64,000 bases of DNA from JAFAGX01 sp035623335 (GTDB lineage Bacteria; Acidobacteriota; Terriglobia; Terriglobales; Acidobacteriaceae), in the NCBI GenBank assembly GCA_035623335.1, contig DASPTQ010000166.1, forward strand, positions 1-64,000, read 5' to 3'. The notes under the pieces were generated by a model. The model saw only the letters and a list, made by a program, of their open reading frames with translations, was not told where the DNA came from and ran no database searches. The number at the start of each line of letters is the position of its first letter. The first letter of the stretch is position 1. The position numbers and the translations under genes are program-made. Of the stretch, positions 62,235-64,000 are shown piece by piece.

Positions 62235-62468
62235 CTCAGACCCTCCCGGCCGGTAGGAAAGAAAGCACCAATTATAAAGGTTCTGATTTCCTTTTGTCGG
62301 TGCGCGGAGGCACCTGTACCGGGCCGACAATCGCCTGGGGAGCCAGGTCTCTTGTGCCTTACGCCTCTCCCTTTTGGGAACTACAGCCGCTGCTTACGCA
62401 CTTCCTCAGGCAGGAGCGCTACCCGAGGTAACTCTCGAAAGCTCGCTCCCTGCCGTTACAATCTAGCG

Positions 62469-62975
62469 ATGCCCTCGGGCAGCCAACGCACGATCATTCC
62501 CGCAGTGCTGAGTGTCCTTTGCGCGGTGTCTTGCGCGGCCGGGCAGATCGCGATGTCACCCGGGTCGAGTAGCGCTGCCGGGGAGGGCGGGCCTGCCGCG
62601 GGAAGCGCGGTAAGCCCACTTCCTGCCATAGAACTTGAACCCCCGCCAGCCGCTCCGGTGCATGCTTTCTGGGATCGTACAAACCAGGGGCTGTTTGCGG
62701 GCATTGCTTTCACCCGCGGGATGGACTATGCCTCGACACGGAATATGCAAGCCCGCGGCCGCAAGGAAATACTGCTGCCTTCCGAGGTTGTGAACAATTC
62801 TGCGGCATTCGCCGGCCTGGAGGCGGCCGGAACCGCGACCTCGGTTGGGATCTCCTATATCTTTCATCGGACCGGCCACCACAAGTTGGAGCGCTGGATG
62901 TCGATCGGTCACATCAGCGTGACCTCGTTCGGCGCGGTTCGCAACTATTGCCTGCAATCAAGGCACGTCCACTGA
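62469..62975 (+). CDS. exported hypothetical protein
   Basis: From the ATG at 62469 the product has 168 residues, with a signal-like hydrophobic segment (about 8-25), a low-complexity Ser/Gly/Pro stretch and a C-terminal part with two hydrophobic helices including VGISYIFHRTGHHKLERW. I do not recognise the family. Divergent from icd. Confidence 0.55.
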   Translation: MPSGSQRTIIPAVLSVLCAVSCAAGQIAMSPGSSSAAGEGGPAAGSAVSPLPAIELEPPPAAPVHAFWDRTNQGLFAGIAFTRGMDYASTRNMQARGRKEILLPSEVVNNSAAFAGLEAAGTATSVGISYIFHRTGHHKLERWMSIGHISVTSFGAVRNYCLQSRHVH

Positions 62976-63112
62976 TACCTCACTTCCTGTCGGCTGCTGT
63001 TGGTGACTTGTCTTTAGGACAGCCTGGGATCGACCGCGTATACTCGCAAACAACGGATTTGGATGCTGAGCGACGGGACGTCGAGTTATCGTCCCGAGCG
63101 GAGGAGGAGCGC

Positions 63113-63634
63113 ATGTTCCAAAATCGTTTTCCGCCCTTGACGTTAGTTGCGCTGGCAGTCTTCTCATCCCTGGCTCTAGCCGAGAACAGTGCCGACCGTG
63201 TCCAGGTCGGTCGCGACCTGGTTGTCGAACCGGCTGAGAAAGTGGGGGATGCTGTCTGTGTTGCCTGCTCGATCTACGTTCGCGGGCAGGTGGCGGGAGA
63301 TGCCGTGGCAGTGGCAGGCAGGATCGTCCTCGAGCAGGGCGCCCAGGTTGCCGGAGACGTCACCGCCGTTCTAGGCGATGTCCGGCTCCAGAGTGGCACT
63401 CAGGTCGCGGGTGACGTGGTGGTTGTAGCCGGCATGGTTCGCCGAGATTCGCAATCCCAGATTGCGGGCCAGGTGACTTCACTCGGAGGCGCCGGGTGGA
63501 TGGTGCTCGTCCTACTATTCCCCTTAATTGTTCTGGGTGGAATCGTGGCCTTGATCATCTGGCTGGTCCAGCGAAGCCGCAGGACGGTACCGGCAGCTGC
63601 CCATCCCGGCGGATCTAGCGGCCTCCCCTCGTGA
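63113..63634 (+). CDS. bactofilin-like repeat membrane protein
   Basis: The ATG at 63113 follows GGAGGAGGAG and gives 173 residues. A signal peptide ends LALAEN. The body has repeats such as GDAVAVAGRIVLEQGAQVAGDV and a second unit GDVRLQSGTQVAGDVVVV, in the style of polymer-forming bactofilin-type beta-helices, then a C-terminal transmembrane segment (about 130-155) and a basic tail. Confidence 0.72.
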   Translation: MFQNRFPPLTLVALAVFSSLALAENSADRVQVGRDLVVEPAEKVGDAVCVACSIYVRGQVAGDAVAVAGRIVLEQGAQVAGDVTAVLGDVRLQSGTQVAGDVVVVAGMVRRDSQSQIAGQVTSLGGAGWMVLVLLFPLIVLGGIVALIIWLVQRSRRTVPAAAHPGGSSGLPS

Positions 63635-63647
63635 ACCTCCGTCTCGG

Positions 63648-64000
63648 CTACCACCTGCGCGTTCCGAAGTACTTGCGTACCCCGAACGCGTTATACCTCC
63701 CCCAGGGCCCATTGTTTCCCAGGTCTGCGGTACCAAGATTCCGATCCCTTGCGCCGAGGCGATCGAACAGGAAATGTTGGGTGACGCGGAATTCGAATCC
63801 TTTGCCAAGATAGACACCCAGACCCCAGGAGTGCGAAATCCCAATCGCGTCGAACGACCATGTGTAGAGAGTCTGAGGAATGTTCTTGCCAAATAGAAAA
63901 TAGGGTTCGCCGAAGAGCATAAAACGGCGGAGCTGACCTCGGCCGAAGGGGCGCACCTCCAAGAGCCCGGAGATCATGTAGCGAGCAAACATGCTGCAGG
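63648..64000 (-). CDS. outer-membrane beta-barrel protein (5' end probably beyond window)
   Basis: About 117 codons are visible. ATG at 63992 is possible, but in-frame codons continue to the edge and no leader is seen, so the gene probably begins outside. Strand-like segments with aromatic ends (YMISGLLEVRPFG, GLGVYLGKGFEFRV, YNAFGVRKYFG) suggest a lipid A-modifying or other small outer-membrane barrel. It is convergent with the bactofilin-like gene, 13 bp apart. Confidence 0.55.
   Translation of the reverse strand, partial: CSMFARYMISGLLEVRPFGRGQLRRFMLFGEPYFLFGKNIPQTLYTWSFDAIGISHSWGLGVYLGKGFEFRVTQHFLFDRLGARDRNLGTADLGNNGPWGRYNAFGVRKYFGTRRW

Overview
The window is about 64 kb of moderately GC-rich, densely coding bacterial DNA. 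The cell plan is Gram-negative: TonB, a phosphate-selective-type porin and several outer-membrane barrels. Gene style and content (class-B succinate dehydrogenase, group-3b-type hydrogenase, BlaI/truncated BlaR pairs, DUF5715-like protein, PTPS-related membrane protein, receiver-PilZ protein) suggest an Acidobacteriota member, Terriglobia/Koribacter-like. That placement is inference; no rRNA or tRNA gene was seen.

Layout. 0-5.3 kb: an NHL propeller protein and a 16-heme c-type cytochrome (one operon), a decayed cytochrome fragment, then a multicopper oxidase with an outer-membrane protein. 5.4-8.1 kb: an orphan receiver, a lipoprotein and a CRP-type regulator. 8.1-15.4 kb: a hydrogenase operon (iron-sulfur beta, cyclic-nucleotide-binding protein, FAD/NAD gamma, small and large subunits, maturation peptidase) running into a PAS-PAS hybrid histidine kinase. 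15.6-21.2 kb: a tight five-gene carbamoyl-phosphate operon (cDPG-synthetase-like GTPase, ornithine carbamoyltransferase, carbamate kinase, aspartate carbamoyltransferase, ornithine aminotransferase). 21.5-23.8 kb: malic enzyme fused to a phosphotransacetylase domain. 24-33.6 kb: an accessory region with small secreted or membrane proteins, a diheme membrane protein, a second Crp-family protein, an orphan receiver plus a truncated copy, zinc ribbons, TonB, citrate synthase and a double universal-stress protein. 34.4-41.4 kb: porin, propeller lipoprotein, LVIVD protein, paired small secreted paralogues and a receiver-PilZ-PilZ protein. 41.6-64 kb: mostly housekeeping: RdgB, GNAT, SdhCAB, peptidase M19, cyclophilin, GH1 glucosidase, lipid hydroxylase, BlaI/BlaR, a frameshifted hydrolase, VOC protein, Mdh, Icd and envelope proteins.

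How it may work together. Nine perfect GTGA-N6-TCAC palindromes lie in intergenic DNA between 5.4 and 34 kb, and I noticed none after that. The regulator at 7155-7853 carries the SRETVxR recognition helix of E. coli CRP, which reads this sequence. Predicted targets include the receiver genes, the regulator itself, malic enzyme-Pta, citrate synthase, small envelope proteins and the Usp/porin interval. With the NAD(P)-type hydrogenase, carbamate kinase (ATP from carbamoyl phosphate), the acetyl-phosphate-linked malic enzyme and Usp, the region reads as an energy-limitation or low-oxygen survival island, broadly analogous to Anr/DosR regulons. This is the main candidate for an undescribed system; the regulon logic is inference from sequence.
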